64,000 nucleotides of DNA from Planctomycetaceae bacterium (GCA_016125265.1 WGMC01000003.1:1-64000); one strand, 5' to 3'. Counted from the stretch's first letter, positions 52,495 to 61,486 are shown. The notes: generated by a model not told the origin, from the sequence alone. Numbers and translations are program-made.

Positions 52495-52848
52495 ATGTTC
52501 GGACGTCTCAAGGGGCTCTTTGGCCGCAAACCGATCCTGATCCGCGGCACGGGCAAGTTGCCCGAGGGCGAAGCGCGCAAGGTCTCCATCGGCGACCCCC
52601 TGGCGGGCACCGGGTTCGACGTGGTGCTCGCCCGTGTGGGCGGGAAACTCTATGCGCTCCACAGCGACTGCCCCCACGAGGGCGGGCACCTGGTCCAGGG
52701 ACCGCTCGTCGAGGGGAAGTACGTGCGCTGCCCGCTGCACAACTACCACTTCGACCCAAAGAACGGCGCGTGTGTGAACGCGACCTGTTCCAAGGCCAAG
52801 GCCCTGAAGGTCGAGGAAAAGGACGGCGACGCCGAGGTCTACGCCTAG
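52495..52848 (+). CDS. Rieske [2Fe-2S] ferredoxin-type protein
   Basis: The 117-residue protein has both Rieske boxes: CPHEGGHL (Cys58, His60) and CPLHNYHF (Cys78, His81), with the usual spacing of about 18 residues. It is small and soluble, like the ferredoxin subunit of ring-hydroxylating or nitrite-reductase-like systems. Extra Cys residues occur in CVNATCS. It probably carries electrons in the cytoplasm; no oxygenase gene is near. The ATG at 52495 is preferred over an in-frame upstream codon, because TAGCCT would end 8 nt before it. It is divergent from the phosphodiesterase gene. Confidence 0.9.
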   Translation: MFGRLKGLFGRKPILIRGTGKLPEGEARKVSIGDPLAGTGFDVVLARVGGKLYALHSDCPHEGGHLVQGPLVEGKYVRCPLHNYHFDPKNGACVNATCSKAKALKVEEKDGDAEVYA

Positions 52849-52992
52849 GGTCGCGCACCGACGTCCGAGCGCAGGAAGCCATCGGGCGAAGGCCGACGAC
52901 TTCCCGCTCTCTGCCGCTCCAGCGCCGTCAGGCGATGGGCCCAAGCGCACCTGCCAGGGCCTTCGATCGGGCAGCGGGCAGTTCCAGCCCGG

Positions 52993-54711
52993 TCAGCGTG
53001 TGCCCTGGTGGAAGCGCAGCGCGCCGGGCAGGCGTTCCACCGTGCGCACCGTGGTGCCGGTGAAGCGCGAAGCCAGTTCCTCCACGTCCGCTTCGGTGAA
53101 CGGAACGTCGGGTCCGGCGACGAACAGCATCGAGCCCATGCCCGCGATCGTCGCCGAGGTACTGGCCACGCTGGCGAAGCTCGTTCCCGTCAACTCCAAG
53201 AGGTGTGCGCCGAGCAGCCGTGTGCCGAGCACACTTGCCGCCCGGTCCGTTTCCGCCCCGGTCGCCGTGTGCACGTCCGCGGCGTCGAGCGAAACGGCCA
53301 TCAGGCCCGGGCCGAACGCCACGTGCCCCACCGGTGCGTCGGGGCCCATCCCCAAGTCTGCGGACCGCGCGCGGCTTTCGGCCGTTGCGGCACCGAGCGG
53401 GGTCCCAAGGGCCGACTCCATCACCAGTTCCAAGCTGTCGGCGAAGAGATCGGCCTCGGTCAGGCCAATCAACATCGTGGAGCCCTCCAGGAAGCTCAGG
53501 GTCTCCGCGTTGGCCATGCCGGGCGCGACGGTCGGCATCTGCGTGGTGTAGCTGACCACCTCGCCCGTCAGCAGGTCGAGCAGGTCGGCGCGCAGGTCCA
53601 CGCCGACCTCGCCCGACGCCATGTCGATGAACCCTTGCGCGATCTCGCCGTAGCCGGGTTCGACCCTCTCGGCCACCTCGAGGCCCATGCGCAGCAATCC
53701 CGCCAGGTCGTAGTTGGTCGCGCTGACGGCAGTGGCGTTTGCGGGCACACGCTCGAGCAACGCCATCGGCAGGGGGCGCATCAGGTCGAGCATTTGTGCC
53801 ACCAAAGTGCCAGGCGGCACTTCGAGCACCAACTCGAAGTCCATGCGTTCGCCGGCGCCCATTCCCATGCGCCCCGCGACCCATCCCATGGCGGCGAGCC
53901 CGCTGACCTCGAAAAGGTTCGACACCGTTTCGCCGCCCTCGGCCGCCGCTTCACCGGCCATGGACATCCACGGCTGCAGGTCCGCGAACAGGTCGACTTG
54001 GCCGGGCGCACGCAGAGACGCCATGGCCGCGCCGTACCGCGGGTGACGCAGGAGCCCGTGGCTGCCCGCGCCCAGCGCCATCCGCTTCGCCGCGTCGGAG
54101 GACTGGGGATGAACCAGGTGCGCGGGACCAGCCAGGAAGGCGATGTGCTCGCCCGCGGTGAGCAGAGCGACTGCGCTCGAGGAGATTGCGTCCTCGGACC
54201 AAACCAACACGGAGACACCTTCCACGGAGAACGCAGTGGGGGCCAACGGATGTTCCTCGCCGATCCACTCCGCCGCGCTCGCTGCCACGGCCGCCGTGTT
54301 GGCACCGGTGTGGGCGCCGGCTCCGAAGAGCGGCTCGCCCTCCACACCGCTCGGGAACTCGACCCAGAGCACCGCTCCGCCGCGCACGCCGCCGAGCAGC
54401 GCGAAGGCGCGGGCCACTTCCGGATCGAGGTCCTCCACTTTCGAGGGGTCGGTCTCGGGGTTCACCAACTGGCGCATCTGTCCGAGCTGCTTCTGCATCA
54501 TCGGATCGGCCGCGATCGCCCGGGCCACGGGCCCGCTAGGCGAGGTCAGCGTCTCGAACCACAGGTTCGACGCGACGGAGCGGCGAAGACCCGGAACGTC
54601 GCGGACGTTGAGCGCGAACAGGCTGTCCGGCGACGCCAGCCAACTGACGTCCGCGGGGGCCTGCGGGACAAACGACGCGAGAGTCGAGGCGAGGGCAATG
54701 TGCAGCAACAT
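52993..54711 (-). CDS. Exported hypothetical protein, beta-rich, DUF3352-like
   Basis: The 572-residue product has a signal-like N-terminus (MLLHIALASTLASFVPQAPAD) and no known catalytic motif. Its two halves look alike: each has a segment of the type PGTLVAQMLDLMRPLPMALLERVPANATAVSATNYD or GGAVLWVEFPSGVEGEPLFGAGAHTG, followed by acidic strands. The overall layout recalls DUF3352-type exported proteins. The function is unknown. The start lies 45 nt after a TAGAAT box and has GGAG upstream. The stop faces the Rieske gene across a 144-bp gap with no visible terminator. Confidence 0.6.
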   Translation of the reverse strand: MLLHIALASTLASFVPQAPADVSWLASPDSLFALNVRDVPGLRRSVASNLWFETLTSPSGPVARAIAADPMMQKQLGQMRQLVNPETDPSKVEDLDPEVARAFALLGGVRGGAVLWVEFPSGVEGEPLFGAGAHTGANTAAVAASAAEWIGEEHPLAPTAFSVEGVSVLVWSEDAISSSAVALLTAGEHIAFLAGPAHLVHPQSSDAAKRMALGAGSHGLLRHPRYGAAMASLRAPGQVDLFADLQPWMSMAGEAAAEGGETVSNLFEVSGLAAMGWVAGRMGMGAGERMDFELVLEVPPGTLVAQMLDLMRPLPMALLERVPANATAVSATNYDLAGLLRMGLEVAERVEPGYGEIAQGFIDMASGEVGVDLRADLLDLLTGEVVSYTTQMPTVAPGMANAETLSFLEGSTMLIGLTEADLFADSLELVMESALGTPLGAATAESRARSADLGMGPDAPVGHVAFGPGLMAVSLDAADVHTATGAETDRAASVLGTRLLGAHLLELTGTSFASVASTSATIAGMGSMLFVAGPDVPFTEADVEELASRFTGTTVRTVERLPGALRFHQGTR

Positions 54712-54754
54712 GGGGCCAACTCCGTAGGCGGTGCGAGTGGTGGGTCGAGCGCCC

Positions 54755-54760
54755 ATTCTA
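54755..54760 (-). promoter_or_regulatory. -10-like box TAGAAT with a leader
   Basis: TAGAAT on the minus strand lies 43 nt before the ATG at 54711, giving a short leader with GGAG 10 nt before the start. Confidence 0.4.
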
Positions 54761-54783
54761 GTCTCTGGACGCCGAGCGCTTCC

Positions 54784-54830
54784 GTGCACTTACGGCTTTC
54801 CGCGCGCCAAAATTCGCCGGAAATATCCGG
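54784..54830. repeat. Degenerate fragment of the dispersed repeat with a small hairpin
   Basis: TGCACTTACGGCTTTCC near 54784-54801 matches the phrase TGCACGTACGGCCTTCC at the left edge of the 27086-27200 repeat. It is followed by CCGGA-AATA-TCCGG (54817-54830). This is weaker than the other copies and may be a decayed remnant. Confidence 0.35.
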
Positions 54831-54866
54831 ATCGTGGCTTGGCGCGGCCCGCCCAGACGGCCCGTG

Positions 54867-55328
54867 TCAGGCGGCGTTGCGCGGCGCGGCGGCGGGGCGT
54901 GTGGCCTCCCGCTGGGCGCGGCGCAGCGGTTCCGTCGCTGCGTTCAAGAGCTCGCAAACGTCCTGCAGGTGGTCGCCGTCACGGATGCGGCAGGGTTCGG
55001 GGTGCTCGCCCGCGGCGACGCCGCGCAGGAAGTGCCGGAAACGCACGAGCGGGCCGAAGATGCGGTGCGTGCCGGCCAAGGTCAGGAATAGGAGCCACGG
55101 AACGGTCAGGCCCAGGGAGAGCAACGCGTTCCAACCCAAAGCCGCTGGCAACCGCGACAGCACGAACGCGCCGTCGTGGGGCAGTCCCGCGGCCAACTGC
55201 GACATCGTCCAAGCGGTGATCCCTATGCTGAGGAACACGGAGCTGGCGGCGGCGAGCAGCACGATCAGCAGGAAGCGGATCTGGAGGTCTCGCTCGACGA
55301 GGAGATTCTGACGGCGTTGGTGTTTCAT
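54867..55328 (-). CDS. Two-helix membrane protein with HAMP-like C-terminus
   Basis: The 153-residue protein has two membrane helices (about residues 17-45 and 65-87) separated by a short outer loop. A C-terminal cytoplasmic part, RIFGPLVRFRHFLRGVAAGEHPEPCRIRDGDHLQDVCELLNAATE, resembles a HAMP module. There is no kinase or methyl-accepting domain, so it could be a stand-alone linker or accessory protein. Similar small proteins sit beside pilin gene clusters in Planctomycetes. It starts 19 nt after the cluster 2 PilX-like gene on the same strand and may be the last gene of that operon. Confidence 0.7.
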   Translation of the reverse strand: MKHQRRQNLLVERDLQIRFLLIVLLAAASSVFLSIGITAWTMSQLAAGLPHDGAFVLSRLPAALGWNALLSLGLTVPWLLFLTLAGTHRIFGPLVRFRHFLRGVAAGEHPEPCRIRDGDHLQDVCELLNAATEPLRRAQREATRPAAAPRNAA

Positions 55329-55347
55329 GTTGGATGGTTCGAGGCGA

Positions 55348-57174
55348 TCACCAGACGGCGGCCTCGGCCAGGAGTACGTAGGAGGGTGTGTAGGGCGGCA
55401 GTTGGGCCGACTTGGTGAAGTCCTGGTCGAAAACCCACTCGCGGTTCGGAGCGTGGTAGTGGTCGCTTCCCAGCACGAACTTGCCCGTGGCCTTGCGGCT
55501 CCAACCGGGGCAGACGATGGAACCCACGATGCGCGCGGTTTCCCCGCGCCAGTCCTCGTGGTAACGCGCCAAGTTGACCGCGCCGCCGTTCATGTTGCCG
55601 GGGCCCGGCTCGGAGTCGCCCAGAACGAGCGCCACGTTGTAGGTGGTGTCCTTGGCGAGGGGCAGCTTGCCCGCCTTCTTCTTGCCGTCCCACGCGTTCG
55701 AGAGCAACCCCACCGCGTCGGCCATCACCGCAGCGGGCTTCTTCGACTTCGTGTTGAAGTCCCCGTGGATGTAGACCGTGTCCGGCGAGACAACCGTCAG
55801 CGGACCGGCGAGCTCCGCACCGGCGGTGAGCTGGAATCCCTTGACGTCGGTACCTGTGCCTGCACCCTCGCCCGCAACGTACAGCAGGCCGTTTTTCGGA
55901 AAGTATCCAGAGTCCTTGAGCTTCGTGAGGTCGATCTTCGTGTTCTGCACCGCAGTGCCGCTGCCACCGGCCTGGCGCGCGTCGTAGAGCGTCGAGGAGA
56001 CCACGGCCGATTTGACCTTGCCCGTGACGTCCTTGCCTTCGCGATCGTAGGCCACGTAGGTGCCGTTGGGCTTCGAAATGATCGAGAGGTCCGCGTCCTT
56101 GTGGAAGGTGCTCTTCGTGTGTGTGCCCGTGCCTGCTGCGACCGGGGTGTAAGTGCCCGTCTTCTTGTCGAAGACGTAGTCATCCCCTGCAACGTACATG
56201 TCGAAGCTTTCGAGCGGGGGGAGCAACACGGCGTTGTCGCCGTGTTCCTGCGAGAGCAGCGTGTGTCCCGTGCCTCCCTTGTAGCCGTCCGGAGGGCCGA
56301 AACGCGCGAGCGCGAGGGCCGCGTAGGGTGGCAGGTCGAGCAGGTCGTCGAAGTCCCCATCGCCGTTGGCGTCGTACCCGACGAAGTCCGAGTCCGCGCC
56401 GCTGTTCGTCTTCGAGCCGATCGTCGCGAGGCTGTTCTTCGTCAGCAGGCTTTCGTACTTCGAAGGCTCGCCAGCGTCGAAGGGGCTCTTCACCCAACGC
56501 CGCACGTCGGGATCGACGGATTGGTCTTCCCACCAGCCCTTGCTACCCTCGTACCAATCGTCCCAGGGAGCGCGCAGCCGGAGTTGGCCCGCCACGCGGA
56601 TGTGGTTCGTGTCGAAGACCAGATCCCGGCGCGTCAGTATGTTGAGGTTGCCGTTCGTGTGCACCGGACCGTTGATCCGCAGCGGCGCCGGATTGAAGAA
56701 CGTGAGATCGTGTTCGTGCACCAGCGCGAACTGGAACAGCGGCACACGCTTGCCGACGACCATGCGGCGCTCGCGCGCCGTGTAGCGCTCGTGCGTTCCG
56801 AACGACTCGATCGTGAAGAGTTGGTCGTAGCTGGAGAGGCCCGAAGCGTCCATCGCCTCCGTCTCGCCGCCCATGGCTTGGATCGTCCAGCGACCGACGC
56901 CGCTCGTCAGCGTCAGTTCGCCGTTCGGCGGAACCGCAGTTTCCTGCGCGAGGGTTTGGCGCAGCACCTCCGTGGCATCGAGCGCGGCCGCGGACGCCAA
57001 TCGCTGGGCGTTGGCGCGGCCCAACTTGGCCTCGGCCACACGCTTCGTCGACGTCGCGACCGAGACCGAAACCAAACAAGCCGCGAAGATCGCCATGGAG
57101 GCAAAGGCCGCCCACACGAGCAGCGTGCCGCGGCGCGTCGTTTTGCCGGCGCGGGCGTGTCGAAGCAGCCTCAT
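55348..57174 (-). CDS. Large PilX-like exported protein (pseudopilin cluster 2)
   Basis: The 608-residue protein begins MRLLRHARAGKTTRRGTLLVWAAFASMAIFAACLVSVSVA, a basic segment and one membrane helix without a full prepilin motif. The rest is beta-rich, with calcium-type segments (GYDANGDGDFDDLLD) and a late DSEPGPGNMNGGAVNLARYHEDW region. This is the larger version of the cluster 1 protein (19454-20728), sharing the helix-then-beta layout. It is probably a minor pilus or pseudopilus component with a big exported head. Its ATG overlaps the previous stop (ATGA). Confidence 0.7.
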   Translation of the reverse strand: MRLLRHARAGKTTRRGTLLVWAAFASMAIFAACLVSVSVATSTKRVAEAKLGRANAQRLASAAALDATEVLRQTLAQETAVPPNGELTLTSGVGRWTIQAMGGETEAMDASGLSSYDQLFTIESFGTHERYTARERRMVVGKRVPLFQFALVHEHDLTFFNPAPLRINGPVHTNGNLNILTRRDLVFDTNHIRVAGQLRLRAPWDDWYEGSKGWWEDQSVDPDVRRWVKSPFDAGEPSKYESLLTKNSLATIGSKTNSGADSDFVGYDANGDGDFDDLLDLPPYAALALARFGPPDGYKGGTGHTLLSQEHGDNAVLLPPLESFDMYVAGDDYVFDKKTGTYTPVAAGTGTHTKSTFHKDADLSIISKPNGTYVAYDREGKDVTGKVKSAVVSSTLYDARQAGGSGTAVQNTKIDLTKLKDSGYFPKNGLLYVAGEGAGTGTDVKGFQLTAGAELAGPLTVVSPDTVYIHGDFNTKSKKPAAVMADAVGLLSNAWDGKKKAGKLPLAKDTTYNVALVLGDSEPGPGNMNGGAVNLARYHEDWRGETARIVGSIVCPGWSRKATGKFVLGSDHYHAPNREWVFDQDFTKSAQLPPYTPSYVLLAEAAVW

Positions 57175-57818
57175 TCGTCGAAACCCCCGTTCTCGAGCAC
57201 GATCACCCCATCGGCGCGCCGTTCGATCAATCGGCGCTCGCGGTCGAGGCGGCCGAGACGCAGTTCGTAGCGCAATGCTCGCAGCGGGATCTCGAAGCCC
57301 GTCTCCGCAGCGGTCTGGAAGTCGATGGACAGCATGCGCCGCGAGAGGATGCGCGTCGTGCCATCCCCCTGCACCAGGCTGAGTTCGTGGAAAGGCGGTT
57401 CCAGTGGCCGGATCAGGATGGCCCGCGGGTCGGCCTCCCACACCACCTGGTTGGTTCCATCGAGGTCGGGCCAATCGTTTTGATCGTCGTCGCGGGGCGT
57501 CAGGTACAGCAGCTCACGGGAACCCACGACCTGCGTGTGCGCGTGGTCCGGCAGCTCGCCCGCTGCGACCACCGCGGGGTAGTCGATTCCGTCGAGCGCC
57601 GCGTATCCGGATCGCCGCAGCTCGCGCCGCAGGGCTTCCTGCACGTCGAACAGCTCGGATTCGATGTCGAAGACCGCCGATTGTGTGTTCGAGACGTCCG
57701 CGGTGCGCTGGGTCGCCACCACAAAAGCGCTGGCGATCAGGCTGAACAGCGAAACGGACATCAGCAGTTCGAGCAGCGAGAAGCCGCACGCGCTGCGTTG
57801 GCTCGTCGGTCGTGTCAT
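57171..57818 (-). CDS. Type IV prepilin-like protein (pseudopilin cluster 2)
   Basis: The 215-residue protein has leader MTRPTSQRSACG and the cleavage motif G|FSLLELLMSVSLFSLIASAFVVA with Glu at +5, a standard prepilin. The head has an acidic, Asp-rich segment (PRDDDQNDWPDLDGTNQV) and a GspJ-like order of strands (RELLYLTP...RAILIRPLE). It is probably a minor pseudopilin, perhaps GspJ-type. It is translated by ATGA overlap with the preceding prepilin and overlaps the PilX-like gene. It is the counterpart of the Ala-site prepilin in cluster 1. Confidence 0.85.
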   Translation of the reverse strand: MTRPTSQRSACGFSLLELLMSVSLFSLIASAFVVATQRTADVSNTQSAVFDIESELFDVQEALRRELRRSGYAALDGIDYPAVVAAGELPDHAHTQVVGSRELLYLTPRDDDQNDWPDLDGTNQVVWEADPRAILIRPLEPPFHELSLVQGDGTTRILSRRMLSIDFQTAAETGFEIPLRALRYELRLGRLDRERRLIERRADGVIVLENGGFDE

Positions 57819-58291
57819 CGAATCAACCCCGACAGTTGCATCTGGCGCGGACGTCCCGTGCTGGACGTGAACTCGAGGCGGAGGCGGATCTCGAGGCTGC
57901 GCGGCGCGGAGCCCACGACGAAGTCCGGCGCTTCCACGACCACCCGCTGGTCGCGCAGGATCGGATCGGCGAAGGCCATTTCGCCGTCGATCGCAAAGGG
58001 TGCGGCGCCGCTCAGCAGATCGGCGAGGCTCGTTTCCTGCACGCGGTCCATGGCGGACTGCAACACACCGACCGCGATGTTCGTCTGTTGGGCCTCCGCC
58101 ATCGCGCGACTGGCGTCGAGCTGGGCGCTCGAACCGGCGAGCACGGCGGTCAGCAGGATCGCCGAGCAGATGACCACCTCCAGCATGGAGAGGCCGCGTC
58201 GGGCGCGGGGGGAGGGCGGGCGGCCGTGGCCGCGGTGTGTGGGGGGGAGCACGCCGTCGAGATCGGGTCGCGCGCCCCCGGTCCTGTGCAC
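57815..58291 (-). CDS. Type IV prepilin-like protein (pseudopilin cluster 2, first gene)
   Basis: The 158-residue protein has a basic leader ending in RARRG, then G|LSMLEVVICSAILLTAVLAG with Glu at +5, a prepilin signal. Leu replaces the usual Phe at +1, which is seen in some pseudopilins. The head resembles GspI/GspV-type minor pseudopilins (MDRVQETSLADLLSG, FVVGSAPRSLEIRLRLEF). A GTG at 58291 gives a long leader of about 33 residues; a GTG at 58252 (codon 14) gives a more usual length and may be right. The stop overlaps the next ATG. It lies 58 nt downstream of a methyltransferase gene on the same strand. Confidence 0.78.
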   Translation of the reverse strand: MHRTGGARPDLDGVLPPTHRGHGRPPSPRARRGLSMLEVVICSAILLTAVLAGSSAQLDASRAMAEAQQTNIAVGVLQSAMDRVQETSLADLLSGAAPFAIDGEMAFADPILRDQRVVVEAPDFVVGSAPRSLEIRLRLEFTSSTGRPRQMQLSGLIR

Positions 58292-58349
58292 CCGCCCGGC
58301 GCGCCATCCCAGTCCTGGGGCAAACCCGCGGCGCGCCGGGCGCTCGGGT

Positions 58350-59012
58350 TCAGCCGAGGACGCGCCAGACCGTCGCGCGCCGCACGGTCGAGGACTCGAT
58401 CTCGAGGGTGGTGGTCACGTCGTACACCGCGAGCTCCTCGAGCCCGCCCTTCGGCGCGAACTTCCGTCCGGGGTCGCCGAGGAGCACCTCCCGCCCTCCC
58501 GCCGCCAGCCCCCGCAGCCAGGCCTCGACCTGGCCCGCGAGCGGCGCCTCGTAGCAGATGTCGCCGGCGAGGACGACCTCGGCCTCCAGGTCCATGCGGC
58601 CGACCAGGTCCAAATCGGTGCACTCGACGACCAGGCCATTGAGGGCGCGGTTCGCCGCAATCGCCGCCGCCGCGAAAGGATCGGTGTCGGCGCAGAGCAC
58701 CCGCGCTGCCCCCGCAAGGGCCGCCGCGAGGCCGACCACGCCCGATCCCGAGGCGAAATCCAGCACCGTCCGCCCGCGCACGAGCTCGGGGTTGTCGAGC
58801 ACCAGGCGAGCCAGGGCCTGCCCGCCCGCCCACGCGAACGCCCAAAACGGCGGGGGCACACCGAGCCGGTCCAGTTCGACCTCGGTGCCCTCCCACAGGG
58901 GGGTCAGCGCGTCGGCCAGGTGCAAGCGGAGCTCGGGGAGCAACGGCGCCCGCTGGACCCGGGTGTGCGCCGCCAGGAAGGCGGCGGCGCGGGAGTCCTG
59001 TGGTGAGGGCAT
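58350..59012 (-). CDS. Small class I methyltransferase (ETFB-KMT/nicotinamide-methylase-like)
   Basis: The 220-residue protein has the methyltransferase core TVLDFASGSGVVGLAAALAGA (motif I, about residues 82-102), VLCADTDPFA and EVVLAGDICYEAPLA. The PPPFWAFAWAGGQALARLVL segment is typical of the METTL20/nicotinamide-N-methylase-like group, some of which methylate lysines of electron-transfer or other proteins. It is cytoplasmic. The target is unknown. It is divergent from the CFA-like methylase and upstream of the pseudopilin cluster, with a 58-nt gap. Confidence 0.83.
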   Translation of the reverse strand: MPSPQDSRAAAFLAAHTRVQRAPLLPELRLHLADALTPLWEGTEVELDRLGVPPPFWAFAWAGGQALARLVLDNPELVRGRTVLDFASGSGVVGLAAALAGAARVLCADTDPFAAAAIAANRALNGLVVECTDLDLVGRMDLEAEVVLAGDICYEAPLAGQVEAWLRGLAAGGREVLLGDPGRKFAPKGGLEELAVYDVTTTLEIESSTVRRATVWRVLG

Positions 59013-59251
59013 GGGTGTTGCTGGCCTGGGTACATCCTGGGGGCCCCGACCTGCGAAGGGGTCCGAGAAAGCGCCGCTTCACCCAGGTCCTACGAGTCGG
59101 ACGGGTGCCGGGGCGGTCTAATGGTCGCGCGCGCGGCCGGTCGACCCCGGACGCGGCGCCCGCCGGTAGCTCCGATGGTCCACCGCCCCCTGCGCAGTCG
59201 TTCCGTGCCTCGCTGTTCCGTTCGTGTACGCGCGCTTCGGGAGGTGCTTCG

Positions 59252-60265
59252 TTGAGCCTGGTGGAGACCCTGGTGGACCGGGGCGCCCTCCCCGACGCCG
59301 TCGTGCGCTTCGGCATCCGGCGCCTTTTGGCCCAGCGGCTCGTCGAGGAGCAGCGCGCCGCGGGCCGGCCGGACTTCCGCAAGTCCCTGGAGGCGGGCCC
59401 GCTGGCGGTCGAGACCGACGCCGCGAACCGCCAGCACTACGAGGTCCCACCCGCCTTCTTCGAGCGTGTGTTGGGACCCCGGCTCAAATACAGCTCCTGC
59501 TACTACCCGACTGGCAAGGAATCGCTCGCGGAGGCCGAAGAAGCCATGCTGGCGCTCTACGGCGAGCGGGCCCGACTGGAGGACGGCCAGGAGATCCTGG
59601 AACTGGGCTGCGGATGGGGCTCCCTGTCGCTGTGGATGGCCGAGCGTTTTCCGAAGAGTTCCATCGTCGCCCTGTCCAACAGCGCTCCCCAGCGCCGCTT
59701 CATCGAGGCCCGCGCCCGCGAGCGCGGCCTTCGCAACGTCCAAGTGGTCACCGCAGACATCAACCGCTTCCAGACCGACCGGACCTTCGACCGGGTGGTC
59801 TCCGTGGAGATGTTCGAGCACCTGCGCAACCACAGGGCCCTCTTCGCGCGCATCGCCCCGTGGCTGCGTACCGACGGGCGCATGTTTGTGCACGTCTTTT
59901 GTCATGCCCGCCACACCTACCCCTTCGAAACCGAGGGCGACCACAACTGGATGGGGCGGCACTTCTTCACCGGGGGCTTGATGCCTTCGGAGGACCTGTT
60001 CTTGGACTACAATGACCACCTAGTGGTCGAGGAGCGCTGGCGTGTCGACGGGACGCACTACGCCTCCACGGCGGAGCACTGGCTCCAGAACCAGGACCGC
60101 CATCGGGACGAGCTGCTCGAGGTGCTGCGGGCCGTTCACGGCGCCGACACCGAGCGCTGGTTCCAACGTTGGCGCGTCTTCTTCATGGCCTGTGCCGAAC
60201 TATTCGGCTACCGGGGCGGAGAGGAATGGCGCGTGGCGCACTACCGATTCCGACACCGCGGCTGA
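59252..60265 (+). CDS. Cyclopropane-fatty-acid-synthase-like methyltransferase
   Basis: The 337-residue protein follows the CFA synthase family, with RQHYEVPPAFFERVLGPRLKYSSCYY and ILELGCGWGSLSLWMAERFP (motif I). It continues with ADINRF, VVSVEMFEHLRNHRALF, and the C-terminal FVHVFCHARHTYPFE and HNWMGRHFFTGGLMPS, where His and Tyr residues bind the bicarbonate site. It methylates unsaturated fatty chains in lipids. The start is TTG at 59252, with GGGAGG 7 nt before; the family match begins just after. It begins the lipid-modification block, and a desaturase lies 39 nt downstream. The region 59013-59251 holds no clear promoter other than TCTAAT near 59117. Confidence 0.85.
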   Translation: MSLVETLVDRGALPDAVVRFGIRRLLAQRLVEEQRAAGRPDFRKSLEAGPLAVETDAANRQHYEVPPAFFERVLGPRLKYSSCYYPTGKESLAEAEEAMLALYGERARLEDGQEILELGCGWGSLSLWMAERFPKSSIVALSNSAPQRRFIEARARERGLRNVQVVTADINRFQTDRTFDRVVSVEMFEHLRNHRALFARIAPWLRTDGRMFVHVFCHARHTYPFETEGDHNWMGRHFFTGGLMPSEDLFLDYNDHLVVEERWRVDGTHYASTAEHWLQNQDRHRDELLEVLRAVHGADTERWFQRWRVFFMACAELFGYRGGEEWRVAHYRFRHRG

Positions 60266-60304
60266 CCGCCACCTGCCGCGTGTTGCGGCGCTTCGAGACC
60301 TGGA

Positions 60305-61486
60305 ATGAGCTACGACCCCACCTCCTTACTGCAGCCGCAATCCGACGACGCCGTGTCGGTTGAAGCGCCCCGGACCGTTGGTTCGCGCCTTCCCAATGGG
60401 AGCGCGGAGCCGGTGCACCGGGCGGCGGTCGAACCCTCCGATCGACCCGTGCCCGAACACCCGTACGCTCCCTCGCCGATCGTGACCGGGGGCCCGACCG
60501 CGCCGCCCAGCCCGCGCCAGCGCTCCGGATGGGTGCGCGCGCTGCGTTCCGTCGCCGCGTGGTTCGACACCTGGGCCACCGCCGACGCGATCAAGCGCGC
60601 TCACCCGCACAAACGCGCGGTCCAGCGCGTCGAGTGGATCCGCATCCTGCCGTTCGCGCTGCTGCACCTCTCCTGTTTGACGGTGATCTTCGTGGGCTGG
60701 AGCCCCGTGGCCGTCGGGGTCGCCCTCGGCATGTACGTGCTGCGGATGTTCGCGATCACCGGCTTCTACCACCGCTACTTCTCGCACAAGAGCTTCAAGT
60801 CGTCGCGCGCGTTCCAGTTCGTGATGGCGCTCGTCGGTGCCTCGGCCACCCAACGGGGTCCGCTCTGGTGGGCCTCGCACCACCGCCGCCACCACCAGAA
60901 CTCCGACAAACCCGAAGACGTGCATTCGCCCAAGCAGCACGGTTTCTGGTGGAGCCACGTAGGCTGGATCAGCACCCGCGAGAACTTCCCGACCGACTTC
61001 GGTGCCGTGCGGGACCTCGTGCGCTACCCCGAGCTGCGGTTCCTCGACCGCTTCGACATCGTGGTGCCGACGCTGACCGGCGTGGCGATGTTCCTCCTGG
61101 GAGTTGTCCTCGAGGCCGTAGCGCCCTCCTTGGGCACCAACGGTTGGCAGATGCTGGTCTGGGGATTCCTGATCTCGACCGTCGTGCTCGCCCACGCCAC
61201 CTTCACGATCAACTCGCTCAGCCACGTCTTCGGTTCGCGTCGGTACGAGACCACGGACACCAGCCGCAACAACCCCCTGCTGGCGCTGCTCACGATGGGT
61301 GAGGGCTGGCACAACAACCACCACCACTACCAGGCGAGCACCCGCCAGGGCTTCTACTGGTGGGAGTTCGACCTGACGTACTACGGTTTGGTCGTGTTGT
61401 CCTGGTTTGGGCTTATCTGGGACCTGCGCCCGGTGCCGCGTGAAGTGCGCGACGGCCGCGTGGGTCGCGGCAGCGTGCGCTCCTGA
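60305..61486 (+). CDS. Acyl-CoA/acyl-lipid desaturase (delta-9 type)
   Basis: The 393-residue membrane enzyme has the three His boxes of the desaturase family: HRYFSH (156-161), HHRRHH (192-197) and HNNHHH (336-341), with NSLSH (303-307) as the extra ligand. Four membrane helices flank them. Residues 1-95 are a Pro/Ala-rich non-conserved extension, longer than usual. It introduces a double bond into a fatty chain using oxygen and electrons. Its position between two CFA-like methylases suggests that the double bond is then methylated or cyclopropanated. A weak ribosome site and a 39-nt gap from the previous gene suggest an operon. Confidence 0.92.
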   Translation: MSYDPTSLLQPQSDDAVSVEAPRTVGSRLPNGSAEPVHRAAVEPSDRPVPEHPYAPSPIVTGGPTAPPSPRQRSGWVRALRSVAAWFDTWATADAIKRAHPHKRAVQRVEWIRILPFALLHLSCLTVIFVGWSPVAVGVALGMYVLRMFAITGFYHRYFSHKSFKSSRAFQFVMALVGASATQRGPLWWASHHRRHHQNSDKPEDVHSPKQHGFWWSHVGWISTRENFPTDFGAVRDLVRYPELRFLDRFDIVVPTLTGVAMFLLGVVLEAVAPSLGTNGWQMLVWGFLISTVVLAHATFTINSLSHVFGSRRYETTDTSRNNPLLALLTMGEGWHNNHHHYQASTRQGFYWWEFDLTYYGLVVLSWFGLIWDLRPVPREVRDGRVGRGSVRS

